From Rostrohypoxylon terebratum (Eukaryota; Ascomycota; Sordariomycetes; Xylariales; Hypoxylaceae): 64,000 bases of DNA. Shown here piece after piece: positions 11,324-23,313 of this stretch; position 1 is the first letter of the stretch; each line of letters starts with the position of its first letter. The position numbers and the translations under genes are program-made. Below the pieces are notes generated by a model. That model worked only from the letters and a program-made list of their open reading frames with translations, had not been told where the DNA came from and did not search any database. The stretch spans positions 555,450 through 619,449 of the forward strand of contig MU385861.1 in NCBI GenBank assembly GCA_022497145.1, given 5' to 3'.

Positions 11324-11761
11324 GAGGGATGTTAAGAACTCGAAGATACACGCAATCAAGTGGTACACAATAGTCATAATACATGTATGTTTACCTACTA
11401 GGTAGTCATTCAATGTTGCGCTCTAGGCCTAATGTTACCTAGTAGGTACTACATACTTGCGTAGTAGTAGCGAGGTTACAATGTGCCTGGGAGGTCACGA
11501 TGGACTTCAAAGTTGTGAATTAAGTTAAACTTTGAAACCACATGGATATGTTAGAGCAAATTGGGGCTGGCGCGTTTGATACGTAAGACTCTTCTGTGCC
11601 ATTATTTCTCCTCTTCTTCATTTATCATACCGCCAACTCTCTAGAAATCCTACAACACTCCTACAATATAATTTCATTTCAGCTGTAGCTTTTACAATCC
11701 ACCTAACTATATGATCGTATCATAATATTCCCTAAAGTTACCTGCTCGAACTCGCTTTAAC
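11324..11761. other. Intergenic spacer before the transporter
   Basis: About 440 bp, promoter of the transporter. It holds two TACCTACTAGGTAG-like palindromes at 11391-11450 and a pyrimidine-rich stretch at about 11600-11640. No gene is seen. Confidence 0.5.
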
Positions 11762-14290
11762 ATGTCAGACGAAACTGAGCCAGCACCGCTGTAATGATCA
11801 CGAGAAATTAGCCCTGCAGCGGTACACCATGTGCTAATGAGGTTCATATAGACGTAAGTCCTCGGCGTACCGTTACGATTGTTCTACGGAAAAAGGCTGT
11901 CGTAACACAAAGACACGAGTCAATCTCAACAATAACCCAAGTGCCAAGTTAGTATTTTGCATTGTTGATAATAGTAGGTACCACTAGCTAACCGATCCGG
12001 CGACAATAGGATCACGAACCCTTTGGCCGGCATATCTCGCGAATGTCTCTTAGATCAAGTGACTAAATTTTCCGAGAGTCACGGTTTAGCAAAATACCTC
12101 TCTATCATGCGTAAGGGTGCACTTGTTGCCCAGAACCCGACTGCCTTTGAGGCTATTCAGGAGCCAGAAGCACTCGACGAAGACGAAATAAAGGCACTGA
12201 GGGACGAAGCAGAGTACAAGTGGAGAGTCCCTTGGCTTCTTTACTTAACGATCATCACTTGCTCCATCGGAGCCGCTGTTCAAGGATGGGACCAAGAGGG
12301 CAGCAATGGGGCCAACCTAACCTTCCCCGCGCAATTCGGCATCGGGGGAGACACGGATCACGATGTGCTCTTAGTCGGCCTCATCAACTCAGCCCCTTAC
12401 ATCGGATCTGCTCTCATCGGTTGCTGGCTTTCCGATCCGCTGAATTGCCATTTTGGCCGACGAGGTATATTCAATCTTTACCTATCTTCTGCTATTATTT
12501 CACTTTTTTTTTTTTTTTTTTGTTTAAAAAAAGAAGCGGCGAAAGACTTATGCCGTGACAGGTACCATTTTCGTTTCTGCACTATTCTGCTTGCTTACCC
12601 CCATTGGCGGAGCCTTGACCCAGAACTGGCAACAACTCTTAATTACCAGAATACTTCTCGGTGTTGGTATGGGTATCAAAGCCTCAACTGTGCCCATATT
12701 CGCCGCCGAGAATAGCCCAGCAGCTATCCGCGGCGCTCTGGTCATGTCCTGGCAGTTGTGGACAGCTTTTGGCATCTTTCTCGGGTGCTCTGCCAATTTA
12801 GCAGTCGGTCAAATGGGCAGGATTGCCTGGAGACGTACGTACTCTTACTATCTCGTATTGATTTGTTGTGTGACTAATGGACTCTACTTATAGTTCAGAT
12901 TGGCTCGGCCTTCATCCCGGCGATTCCTCTGACGCTTCTCATCCTATTTTGTCCCGAGTCGCCGAGATAGTATGTCAAGAAAGGGCGATATCGAGATGCG
13001 ATGGAATCGCTTCTGAGATTACGTAACCACCCTATACAAGCAGCTCGTGATCTCTACGCCATTCATGCCCAAGTTGAAATTGAGGACGAGGCTATCGGTG
13101 TTTCAACCTTTGTCAAGCGGCTCGTCCAGCTCTTCGCAATCCCCCGTGTCAGGAGAGCGACGTTGGCGTCCTTTGTGGTCATGATAGGCCAACAGATGTG
13201 CGGTACGCCCCCTAATTTACCTAGGCTGATAAGAACTGGACGATGACCTGAAAATTGACTACTTAATATGACAGGTATCAATCTCATAGCATTCTATTCT
13301 TCTACCATCTTCAAAGACGCAGGAACCTCTGACTTCAATGCGCTCCTCGCATCGTGGGGGTTTGGCCTGGTCAACTTCATCTTCGCGTGGCCAGCTATTT
13401 GGACTATCGACACTTTCGGACGTCGTTCGTTGCTCTTATTCACCTTCCCCAACATGGCCTGGTCCTTGCTAGCTGCCGGTCTTTGCACGCTGATCCCCAA
13501 GAGCGACGGTGCTCACGTGGGTCTGGTAGCGCTTTTCGTCTACGTCTTCGCTACCTTCTATTCACCCGGGGAGGGCCCCGTGCCCTACACTTATAGCGCG
13601 GAGGTATTTCCACTCTCACATCGGGAGGTTGGGATGTCGTGGGCCGTAGCGACTTGCCTCTTCTGGGCTGCTGTGCTATCAATCACCTTTCCCAAAATCC
13701 TTGCAGCAACTGGGGCTCTAGTAAGTTCATTGCGAAATATCCTAAAGCTGCGAAGCCACTGCATGGCATGCACGCATACGAATGGGGATGACGCTCTAAC
13801 GCTTGACCAGGGCGCGTTCTGCCTATACGCGGGATTCAACGTCACAGCGTTCGTCATGATCTTCCTGTGGATGCCCGAGACAAAGCAGCGCACTCTTGAA
13901 GAGCTCGACTACGTCTTCGCTGTTCCTACAAACGTGTTCATCAAGTACAACTTCACAAAGGTAATTCCGTGGTGGTTTAGGCGCTACATCCTATGGCAAG
14001 GTGATGCTATCCTGAAACCTCTGTACCATTTTGACGATGATGTTACTTCTGGCCCGCCAAGTATTGCAATGGAGGATTACCCAACGGAAGTAAGCGATAC
14101 GGGGGCCACAGTCGATTCCAGGGACCACGCCACAACGCCGGAAGCGCCAACTAGTGCCGTAGCGACCGGCGCCGACGTTATCACAATATTTTCTCAGGCC
14201 GAAAGAGAGGCAGCCGCTGTACGTCGGTATTCTTGGCATGGCAATGGCGCTCATAAGCACCCCGCCTCTGAAGAGAAAGATCTCACCTAA
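11762..14290 (+). pseudogene. MFS sugar/polyol transporter with in-frame TAG
   Basis: Proton-coupled sugar-type transporter of the plasma membrane (sugar porter family, 12 helices). Exons: 11762-11790, 11852-11947, 12010-12464, 12562-12834, 12894-13202, 13275-13720, 13811-14290 (about 695 codons). Family evidence: the N-terminal NPLAGISREC and KGALVAQNP blocks, helix 1 SIGAAVQGWDQEGSNGANL, GRRG loop, TRILLGVGMGIKA, the PESPR motif, GINLIAFYSSTIF, DTFGRRSLL, PYTYSAEVFP and PETKQRTLEELDY. All introns are GT-AG and phase-consistent, and the first exon is only 29 nt. At 12968-12970 the codon expected to be Trp in PESPRW is TAG (codon 310), followed at once by the normal YVKKGRYRDAM. No intron can skip it. 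A TG-to-TA change is the type left by RIP. The product would be truncated after helix 6 unless read through. Confidence 0.85.
12968..12970 (+). other. Nonsense codon in the transporter
   Basis: TAG in frame in exon 5, between AGA (Arg of PESPR) and TAT (Tyr). The family has Trp (TGG) here. A single G-to-A transition in TpG context would create it. Confidence 0.75.
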
Positions 14291-14893
14291 ATTCCTAAAG
14301 TTTCGATAGTATTCCGGCCGCGCCGATTGGAAGTTGTTCTAGACCTAGGCCCTAGGGTTTCTGTGTCATGCTCTCTTAGAATGTTCTCGATGGGCAATTC
14401 TAATACCTGTACCTACCTACTACCTAGGTCCTACCTACCTGCCTACTAAACAAGTAGGCAAAATAGTATATCGCTGGCGTTGAAAAACGAACAGAAAAAA
14501 AAGAATCCAAGTGTTCTACTACTAATAGAATGATCTTGGCACAGAGTCTAAAGTAGAAGCCATCGCGATACGAAAATACCTACCTGCCTAGGCACGCAGA
14601 AATGCTCGTGTGATACGTTGATATCTGGGAACCCGAGAAATTCTTGAAAGTTGAGCCGGCGCTATCGTTACGTTATAGTTGGCCGAAACTGGTAGAACTG
14701 GTACTATTAGAACCAGTCTGTCAGTACAACCGGTCTAGCATTATTAGCTTTGTCGCTAAAAAGAATCGTGCGAGACGATATGATGACGATCAGCAAATGT
14801 GGCTTGCCCCGGCAGCCCGACTCGTTTGAGAATTTGGGCTGACGGCAGTTGTCAGCCTCTGAATCTGCTCTGAACTGCACAAGTGGATACTCC

Positions 14894-15064
14894 TTTATCC
14901 CCCGAAGTGTCAATTGACAACAGGTACAAAAAGGGTCCATTTAAACCACATTTTAATTGGCTAAAAAAGCCTTGGCGGGGCTTTTATAGAATTCAATTGG
15001 ATGCATTCTTTGGTGGTTTTATGGACTTTTTGTACCTGTTGTCAACTGCCACTTCGGGAGATAA
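14894..15064. mobile_element. Foldback/MITE-like element with ~53 bp inverted arms
   Basis: The left arm (14894-14949) and the reverse complement of the right arm (15012-15064) share TTATC(C/T)CCCGAAGTG, TTGACAACAGGTACAAAAAG and TCCAT..AAACCAC, with only a few mismatches and a 2-3 base indel. About 62 bp separate the arms, so transcribed RNA would form a long hairpin. No target-site duplication is evident and no transposase is nearby. It could be a MITE, the remains of a palindromic duplication, or a small-RNA hairpin precursor. Confidence 0.65.
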
Positions 15065-16814
15065 TGATTTTCATACATAGTAGTAAGTACCTGACTGCCC
15101 CCATTTTTTCTTCATACCTAGGTATTATCCGCGCACAAGAACGACGCATTCCGCGCATTACTTACTCTGTACTATTACCTAGTATTATGTTATGGCATTC
15201 TGGGAGTAAAGCTTGGTTTCTGTTATGCATGGTACCGATAGTGGTTCGTGGCGACATTGATCGACCAGCCTAATCTAATCCATTCTTGCCATTCGACTGG
15301 ACGATAAGGACCGTGCTGGAGCTGAGATCTGCGTCATCACTGATCATTGCTTGTCTAAGTCGACAATTTTGAGATTTCAGACTCCGTACTCCATTTGCTT
15401 ACGATCGTCAACGCAATTCTTGAACCAATCTCATTTGTTTCCGACATAGGGCCATGTACCTAGGTCCTAGGGCCTAGGTAGTTTCCCAATCACATGTGTG
15501 TGGTCACTGTGGTGTGGTGTTGTGAATTGATCTACCCAAGGGAACCTCAATAACGGGACGGAATGGTAACCAAGATCTCGAACATTCGGCCGTGGAGTAA
15601 AAAAGGCCCTAGGGCAATATCTCGTCCGATATTTTATGTAATTCTTGCTGATATCCGAGCTGAGCCTTAAGCCAAGGTGGACTTGCCGATGTTCGTATGG
15701 ATGTTAGTATTATTATTAACAAACCAACAAAGAGCAGGCGGGATCAAATCTATTTTTTTTTTTTGAAACAATGACAATGACGCGGTTGGTTTAATGTTCA
15801 AGCTGGGAGGGCGAGCCGTCCTATTTTTAGCCTATTTAACAAACAAGCCCCGGAGACTTCGATGTTGGCTCCTATACAGCTGTATCCCTTTGACAATACG
15901 AAAGAAGTGTTATTTGATGAAGACTAGCTTAGAAACTCTATTGACTTAAATAGCATAGCGTCAAGCCCAAACAAAAATTTTTTTCTCTCTCTGTCTCTTT
16001 CCAGCCCTTGCTATTATCTATCCCCTGACTCAGGCAAACCTATACTAGGGGTAATAATTCATAGCGATTGACCAACCACAAAGGGTCCTCTCATACTTTG
16101 CAGTGCATACCAACTTGGCATTCAATTCTGCTGAAACGTCTAGATCGTCACCCCTGAACAACGTCAATGGCGCATCTCATTGAAGGAATCTATTTGAAGG
16201 TCAAAGCCTCCAGTCTGAGTTCCCAGTGTGGAAGGTAGGTATTATTCATTCTATCGGGCTTAGGTAGATTGGAGTAGACGAGATGATTGCATACATAGTA
16301 GGATTAACAGGACAGATTGAAACATTATGAGTGTATTGATCATTTCCAAATGATGAGTATGACGAGATAAGGGGGCAGAAGGGGGCAGAAGGGGGCAGAA
16401 CTTACATAGTAGAAGGGGGCAAAGGGGGGAATAGAGTCTGGGGAGGTATCTTGGAATTTACCCAGCAGGAAGGTATACCCCTCGAGGTTGACGTTGAGTC
16501 GTTGACAGTCCAGCAGCCAACTAAGCCAACTAAGCCAACTAAACCACCTAACTGCCAGCTTGGTTCTTTCCATACTGGCATGATACATGGTTCCTATCCC
16601 CAATTTCTCTCCAGTTCTTCTTAGATCGATTTTCATGTGGACCCTTAAAAAAAAACTACGGCGGGACCTTCCAACGCCGCAACGCGTCAATCCTCCACAT
16701 CTTGGAGTTCTGCTTGTGCTAAATCTTGTACTACGAATTTAGAACCCTGCATATCCATGTCGTACCTAAGTAGTAGGCATGGATGTGCTAGGTATCATCC
16801 TTCCTCGACTTGAC

Positions 16815-16895
16815 TCGCGATCGTTTTCTCTCTCTCTCTTTTTTTTTCCTTCTTCTTCTTTTTTTCTTTTCTTCTTCTTCACCTCCCTCTTTTTT
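16815..16895 (+). promoter_or_regulatory. C/T-rich promoter tract of the MscS channel gene
   Basis: A strongly pyrimidine-biased stretch (CTCTCTCTCTTTTTTTTTCC and onward) lies about 430-500 bp before the ATG at 17317. Such tracts are common just upstream of transcription starts in filamentous fungi. The promoter role is inferred from position only. Confidence 0.4.
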
Positions 16896-17316
16896 ACGGG
16901 TCATCGTCTTTGAAGATTCCTTGGTCCCTATAAGCATAGTATATGCTTTGGATCTGTTTTCCTTTATTAGTCACTTGACCACCAGTCTTTCGTTTTTGTA
17001 TATCCCTTTACTTCTCTTCAAGAGTTTCATAACCTGTATCCTAAACGCCTACGGTTAACTCCCCTCGTTTTCCCCTGTCGGATCATTTTTAGAACGGCAC
17101 CGCTTTCATCACTCTTCCAATCGATCGCCTGGTGCTATCCCTAGGGAAGAAATCTTGTGATATATAACTCATTCGCTTGTATATCCAGATTTCTCCATTT
17201 TAGGAAAAACAGAACCATAAAAAAAAAGAGAACCATCCAAGCCCCATTGTCGGGTCACATTCTCGACGGCTGGGTTACGTTGGTCGCTACTGCATCTACA
17301 ATTCCCCCCCACCACA

Positions 17317-20071
17317 ATGTCGATCCGTTCTCCTAAAGGGTTTGTGCAGCTGGGTACTTCAAGACCCGATATGGACAACGACATCCCCTTAACTCAAGTC
17401 CGGAGTAATGCCAGCTCAACTGGCGCGAGGAAACCCAAACAAGGCTCTGCTACTGGCTTCAGCATGGAAGTGAAGGGCACTGAGGAAAGTGAGAAGCATG
17501 GCTTCTTCCACCGTGGTCGAAGACAGGCTAAGAAGGACAACGCCGACGGAGAAAATGAGACCCTCACTTCAGATGAGGCATCCCTCAATGCCATGGGAAA
17601 GCTCTACAACAAGATTATCGGCGCCTCTGTCGTCACGAGATATCTTGTATACATCGTCCCTGTTGCCATCCTTCTTGCTGTACCTCTGATTGTCATCCCG
17701 GCGACAGGAAACAAGGATAAGATTCTAGTTGGCCATGGCCCGCGAACAAACGCCGACAGCGAGGCCGTTGCCGAATACGCTCCTGGACCGACCCTCTTCA
17801 ACCTTTTCCTCTGGATTGAGCTTGCCTGGTTGAGCTTATGGGTCGGCAAAATCGTTGCTCACCTCCTGCCCCCCGTATTCATGTTTTTCACTGGTGTTGT
17901 CAGTGCCGGAACTCGCAAATACGCAATTGTCATCCGCGCTCTTGAGATCCCGCTCTCGCTCTTCTTCTGGGCTATGGCTACATTCTTTATATTCACAGGT
18001 CTTATCAACACAAATTTCAATAACGTTAGCTGGGTCATCGCAATCCGAAGAATTCTGGGTGCACTCTTCGCTTCTTCGGCCGTCTTCCTCATCGAAAAGG
18101 CCATCATTCAGCTTATCAGCGTAACGTATCACCAACGATCCTTTGCCAATCGGATAAAGGACTCAAAACGAGAAGTTTTCCTGCTGGGATTGATGTACGA
18201 CGCATCTCGGCAGTTGTTTCCTATGTACTGCCCCGAGTTTATCGAGGAGGATGAGCTTATCAACGATAGTATCGAAATGATGCTCGCCGGTGGTAAGAAG
18301 GGCAGAAGAAACAGGAAGAATGGAGCAATCCCCATGAAATTGATCGGGGGTGTGGGACGCATCGGCGACAAGGTCACGTCTGTATTTGGAAATTTGGCTT
18401 CCGAGATTACTGGCAAGCAGGTTTTCAACCCCAACTCGGCTCACTCGATTGTCGTTGAAGCCCTCGAAAAGGTACGAACATCAGAAGCTCTCGCGAAACG
18501 TATTTGGATGTCCTTCGTCGTCGAGGGCAATGAGAATCTATACGTGGATGACATTGTCGAGGTTCTAGGCCCCGGACACCGTGACGAGGCCGAAGAATGT
18601 TTTGCCGCCGTCGATGCCGACTCGAACGGCGACATTAGTCTTGATGAGATGATCAGGAAGGTGGTCGAGATTGGAAAAGAAAGGAAAGCTATAGGAAACA
18701 GCATGAAGGATATCAGCCAAGCTTTGGCTGTGTTCGACCAGGTCCTTCTCTTCATTGTCCTTCTGATCGTCATCTTCATTTTCCGTAAGTGCTTCGCAAA
18801 ACGCTCAACTTGCCATATGTCTGCTTACTCACTGACCTATTCTCGCAGTCGCTTTCTTCCAGAGTTCGTTTATTACCACTCTCGCAACTGCTGGTACGGC
18901 ATTGCTCTCGCTATCGTTCGTCTTCGCTGTCACGACTCAGGAATTTTTGGGTTCCTGTATCTTCCTCTTCGTCAAGCACCCCTACGATGTGGGAGACAGA
19001 GTCGACATTGCAGGCCCGGAGAAAGAGCAGTTGGTTGTTGAGAAGATTTCCTTGCTTTACACCGTCTTCAACCGTATCGACAAGATGCAGGTCGTCCAGG
19101 TGCCAAATATCGTTCTGAACAATCTTTGGATCGAGAACGTGTCTCGAAGTAAAGCTATGAAGGAGGTTATCGACGTAAATGTCTCGTACGATACCTCTTT
19201 TGAGGACATCGAACTTCTACGGCTGGAAATGGAGAAGTTTGTGCGCGCACCAGAGAACGCACGCGATTTCCAGCCAGATCTCGCCATTGGAGTAGCAAGC
19301 GTCGGCGACTTGGATAAGCTACAGCTGAAAATTGCCATTAAGCACAAGTCGAATTGGCATAACGACGCTATCCGTGCTACGCGACGCTCTAAGTTCATGT
19401 GCGCGCTTACACTTGCCTTGAAGCGAGTGCCGATCTACGCACCTGGTGGCGGCGGCGAAGTGCTCGGTGGACCGTCGAACCCCACATACTCTGTTGCTGT
19501 GACGGATTCGGATGCTTCTGCTGCTCGTGAGAAGGCTCAAAAGGAGAAAGAAGGAAAGCGAATGGTGCCTACTCCTTCTGCACCAGCTAGAAACCCATCG
19601 ACATCCAACAAAACCGGTGTTCCCGAAGAACGTGAGGCGAAGGCAGCTCAGGGCTTCAATTCCCTCAACCCCGCAAAAGCGGCAGCTGACGAATGGGGTT
19701 ACAATCGCGACGAATCTTCAGGAGACTCTCAGGACACCTCGATAGAACGACGGCGTTCGAACGACGTAGATTCCATGCGCCTCGACCTCCATAAGCGGGA
19801 GAGCCAGCGAGGCGGCGGTCGTCGTAAGGCAGGTGAAACCCTACCTTCGCAGTCCCCGACCGAGCACACTCCCGGTTTTCAAGTAACTCAGCATATGGGC
19901 CCCTTTGACGAAGAGGCACAAGTGGGCGGGCCAAACCCGTATAATACTGGAAATACGTTACACCCACAGGCATCGCTTCGAAACGTTCAGTCGCACGGTT
20001 CCGCGGCCAGTGGCCGTTCAACAGGCGCCAACATGAACCGATCGCCGAGCAATCCGTACCACCAGCGATAA
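17317..20071 (+). CDS. EF-hand mechanosensitive ion channel (MscS/Msy family)
   Basis: Two exons, 17317-18784 and 18849-20071 (64 bp intron), give about 896 residues. Related to fission yeast Msy1/Msy2, which sit in ER or cortical membranes and release ions on hypo-osmotic shock. A polar N terminus is followed by several hydrophobic helices (about residues 105-130, 155-185, 200-230, 240-275). A calcium-binding EF-hand loop DADSNGDISLDE lies at about 435-446. Then come the MscS pore helix and beta domain: helix FDQVLLFIVLLIVIFIF is interrupted by the intron, followed by LATAGTALLSLSF, TTQEFLGSCIFLFVKHPYDV and GDRVDI. The C-terminal ~240 residues are disordered and polar. Calcium control is expected from the EF-hand. 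The gene is intact and converges on the PRMT3 gene. Confidence 0.92.
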
Positions 20072-20634
20072 AAAGCACGATTGTTTCGTGTCTTAATGAC
20101 ATTCCCTTTCCTCACGACAAGCATTTGATTTATAGATAATGGGTCTTCGATTATAGGTGTTAGAAAGGAGAAGACCCCTCACCGTCAGCTAGATGCGCGG
20201 TGTTGCTGAAAGATGGTGTCGGAAGTGCTCCGCGCCACCACGAATAGATATGCCGATACGGAAGAAAGTTGGGGAGGCCTAATGAAGTTCAGTGAAGCTT
20301 TGAGTTGTGCTTAAGACAGTTCCAGTATTCTGCACACTACCTACGCTGACCTAATCTAAAAGTCGTATATCTTTATGACCAACTTATTATTTATTCCCAA
20401 TATTTTTGTAACATGACATGACGTGTTATGATGACCTAGATCACTGTTCGATTGTTTTACAACGTTGACGGCTGTTTTTGATTAACAAAAAAAAAAGTTA
20501 TTTTTTTCTTCTCTTAACCTCTGGAGCTACCTATACGGCGTTTAGGTCACCAGCCCTATAGAGTAGGATGATATCGTGATAGCATATTTAACCCCATAAA
20601 CTCCTTTTTTTATTATTTCTATCCTATGGATCCC
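20072..20634. other. Convergent spacer between MscS and PRMT3 genes
   Basis: About 560 bp. A/T runs at 20487-20510 and 20605-20615 probably carry the two 3' ends. No gene is seen. Confidence 0.5.
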
Positions 20635-22639
20635 TCATTTCAAAGCCCAAGTCTGACCCTTATTCCCGTTCCAAGTCAACTTGATGGATAACCCGCGTGC
20701 GTGATCTTCCGGGATGGCAAAGGAGATGTCGCCCTTAATCTCGGAATCCTTCTTCAGCACCGCAGTAGGCGCACCTTCTTTCGCCTCCGCATCTGCCTTT
20801 GAGCTCGCGGCAGACTTCGACGGCTTGCACAGCAGAAGTCCCTGCTTCCAGTGCGTGTCGACGCCGTGAGGGCCGGTCGTGAAGGCGACGCGGTTCTGCG
20901 GGTCGAGCGCTGCCCACTCGGCTGCGGACGCGGAGCGGGGGACGCTGGTTGCGGAGTCCGCGCGCGTGGGGGAGAAGAAGATGTCGAACCAGAGGAGGAA
21001 GCCGTCGAGGACGTCGATGTCGCGCGAGAGGGTTAGGGAGAAGGGGTGCGTGAAGGATAGGTCGGCGGTTCGCGTGGTGTAGAGGTCGAGGAGCTTGAAG
21101 GGGTAGGGGGCGCCGGGGACGGTGGTTTCGTTTGTGGGGGAGGAGAAGAAGGAGAGGGGCTTGGTGGGAGAATTAGTGGCGGTGGCGTTGGTGGCGGAGG
21201 AGGGGACGGATAGCGACCAGCTGAGGACGCGCGTGTCGTCGTAGATGCCTGCTTGCATGGCGTGCATGTCGAAGCCGTACACGTCACGCCAGAAATCGAC
21301 GTTTTCCGCGATGTACTGCGGATCGGATACAGGCGCTACCCAAATGTTCGCATGCGAAGGCACGAGCAAACCATCGGGTCTCAAGTACTTATCCCGCGCG
21401 TACAGCACAGACGGTAGCATGGCTTCGAACAGCAAACAGTATCCCATCCACTCGCTGACGATAATGTCGACTTCATCGACGGGAAGCGGAACCTCCTCGA
21501 TCTTGCCGTGCACGCAGGTGACGATGGAGGACAGCCCGTTGTGGAAGACGTTCTCTTGCGCCTTGGTGATGATGGCGCTGGCGTCAACGGCGATGACCTT
21601 AGCAGCGCCGGCTTTGGCGCAGAACATGCTAAGAATGCCCGTTCCGCATCCTATGTCCAGGACAGTCTTTCCCGCGAAGAGGTGCTTGTTGTTATAGATG
21701 AAATCCCGGTATGCGTCGGTGCGCACCGTGTCCTTGAGCATTGTCTCGTGGATTTCTTGTGCGGGAGTTAGTCAAATCATTGGTCGATATATGCATAGGT
21801 GATGTGCTTGATATATGCTTACCAACTCCAGCATAAGAGTCCCAGTAGTACTGAGATTCGTCTTCCTTCTTGACGCCCTTCCCCTTACCTGCCTTGGCTG
21901 CTGCCGCAGCGGATTCGGCTTCCGCTTGGTCGGCGTCGCCCCAGCGCTCATCTAGAGTCTGCGATACAGCTACGCGATAGCTGTCGAACTGGGCCTTGAC
22001 GCGCTCTAGTTCTTCTTGCAAATCGTTGTTGCGTTTTAGCAGATCGTCGACTAGAACCGCGTTGTCGCCACCCTGAGCTGCTGTCGCGCCCGCCGGAGCA
22101 AGTTCTGGCAGGTCGTCTAGAGCAAGGATGACGGCATCGTCATCTAGCACGGGCTTCAGATATTGCTCTTGGTCGATGGCGGGCCACGTGATGTCTTCCG
22201 TTACTGGGAGACCCTCATGTACTCGTTGGCGGACTACTCGAGAGTCAGTATGTAGAATACAAATGGCATACGTATAATTCCTGTTCAGATCTCTCTTGAC
22301 ACACATATATATATAAACGATGAATATGAGAAACGGTTGTGAAGCAAAACGGAAGCAAAACGTCTTACTGAAATTTACTAGCTTGATACAGCCGTAGAAA
22401 TCTAGCTGTAGTCGCTGGCGGACACCCAAGAAATCAAAGCCGTGCTTTTCCTTGCAGTGTGTCAGCATGGACATGACGTCGGGAAATACCCGGTCGTCGA
22501 GCAGCGAGATAACTTCCTGAGTTTCCTCTTCGTCTTCTTCGGCGTCGCTCCACCCCTCCTCGTCCCGGGAGTCTGAATCGTCTGACTCGCTCGGAGGTGG
22601 ATGGCGATCCCGATCCGCTCTGCCTGGCACGGAACTCAT
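20635..22639 (-). CDS. PRMT3-type protein arginine N-methyltransferase
   Basis: Three exons on the minus strand, 22639-22369, 22236-21823 and 21755-20635 (about 601 residues). It transfers methyl groups from S-adenosylmethionine to arginines; PRMT3 orthologues methylate ribosomal protein S2 in the cytosol. Seen: an acidic N terminus, then a zinc-finger-like segment ending HCKEKHGFDF in which the usual paired cysteines are absent (VISLLDDRVFPD instead). A coiled region follows (about 180-205), then the catalytic domain. That domain has motif I VLDIGCGTG (about 260-268), VIAVDAS, the double-E loop SEWMGYCLLFEAM, and the THW motif GVDTHW near the C terminus. A Ser/Thr/Pro-rich insertion lies in the beta-barrel. 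The splice AGV|E-IHETML restores the family sequence. Confidence 0.92.
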
Positions 22640-23313
22640 TGCGAGCGAGCTTGTATAGAAAGTATGTGTTTGGTGATTTGGGGGGGGTTCAATATGAGAA
22701 GTCCGACTGGGAAGAGACCTAGGAAGTGTTTATATAGGTATGTTTGGCTTGTTTATGCGTTGGATCAGATTTCAACCAATCCTGTGATGGCCTTATATAT
22801 ATATATAAGCAAACTGAGCTATATTTCAAGGTTGTCCGGGTTCTTGTGTATCATCAGTCATTTAACAAACATCAACTATCGGTATGTTGATATAGTTGGC
22901 GGACTTTTTTAATATTGGATATTAAATATTGAATATCACAACCTTGGAAATTACCGGAAATTCCCTAAGAAATTCTGACAATTGTGCAAAAATATTAAAG
23001 TACAATAGCGGCTCGGATAAATACATATGTCAAATACCCATACTACCCACCAATAATATAGTACGCGCTACTTGCATATAGTCACCCTTGGGCCTTTACT
23101 GCTTCATATATGGCACTAATACTAAGGGTAAGATTGGATACAGGCACTTGGAGATTTTGGGACTTGGAGACTGATGTCTTTTCCTGGGTAAGTTATGTAA
23201 GGTCGGATCGACTGTGAACGTGCTGTTTGGGTTTGGACATGCGTGATGACGGTTCTTTAAATACTAAGTACCTAGGACCTAGGTCCTAGGGAGATAGGCG
23301 TATCGGTACCTAC
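22640..23313. other. Intergenic spacer between Uso1 and PRMT3 genes
   Basis: About 670 bp, holding the PRMT3 promoter and the Uso1 3' end. It contains an (AT)n run at about 22795-22806 and a CCTAGG-type repeat at about 23270-23290 close to the Uso1 stop. No gene is seen. Confidence 0.5.

Larger units (their letters stand above)
14291..17316. other. 3 kb gene-free region upstream of the MscS channel
   Basis: No coding gene is supported. Contents: CCTAGG-type repeats at about 14341-14357, 14424-14434 and 15450-15480; the 14894-15064 foldback element; a T9+ run at about 15751-15765; tandem GAAGGGGGCA at about 16378-16400 and GCCAACTAA x3 at about 16516-16542; and a long C/T-rich tract at about 16820-16895. 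The tract plus the following leader is likely the promoter and 5' UTR of the channel gene. Confidence 0.5.

Noticed and set aside
13721..13810. Open reading frame through the last transporter intron
   Set aside because: The 90 bp segment has no stop, but it has a GTAAGT donor and CAG acceptor, and removal joins ATGAL to GAFCLYAGF as the family requires.
14883..15080. 65-codon frame over the foldback element
   Set aside because: The codons are a by-product of the inverted arms; no protein features.
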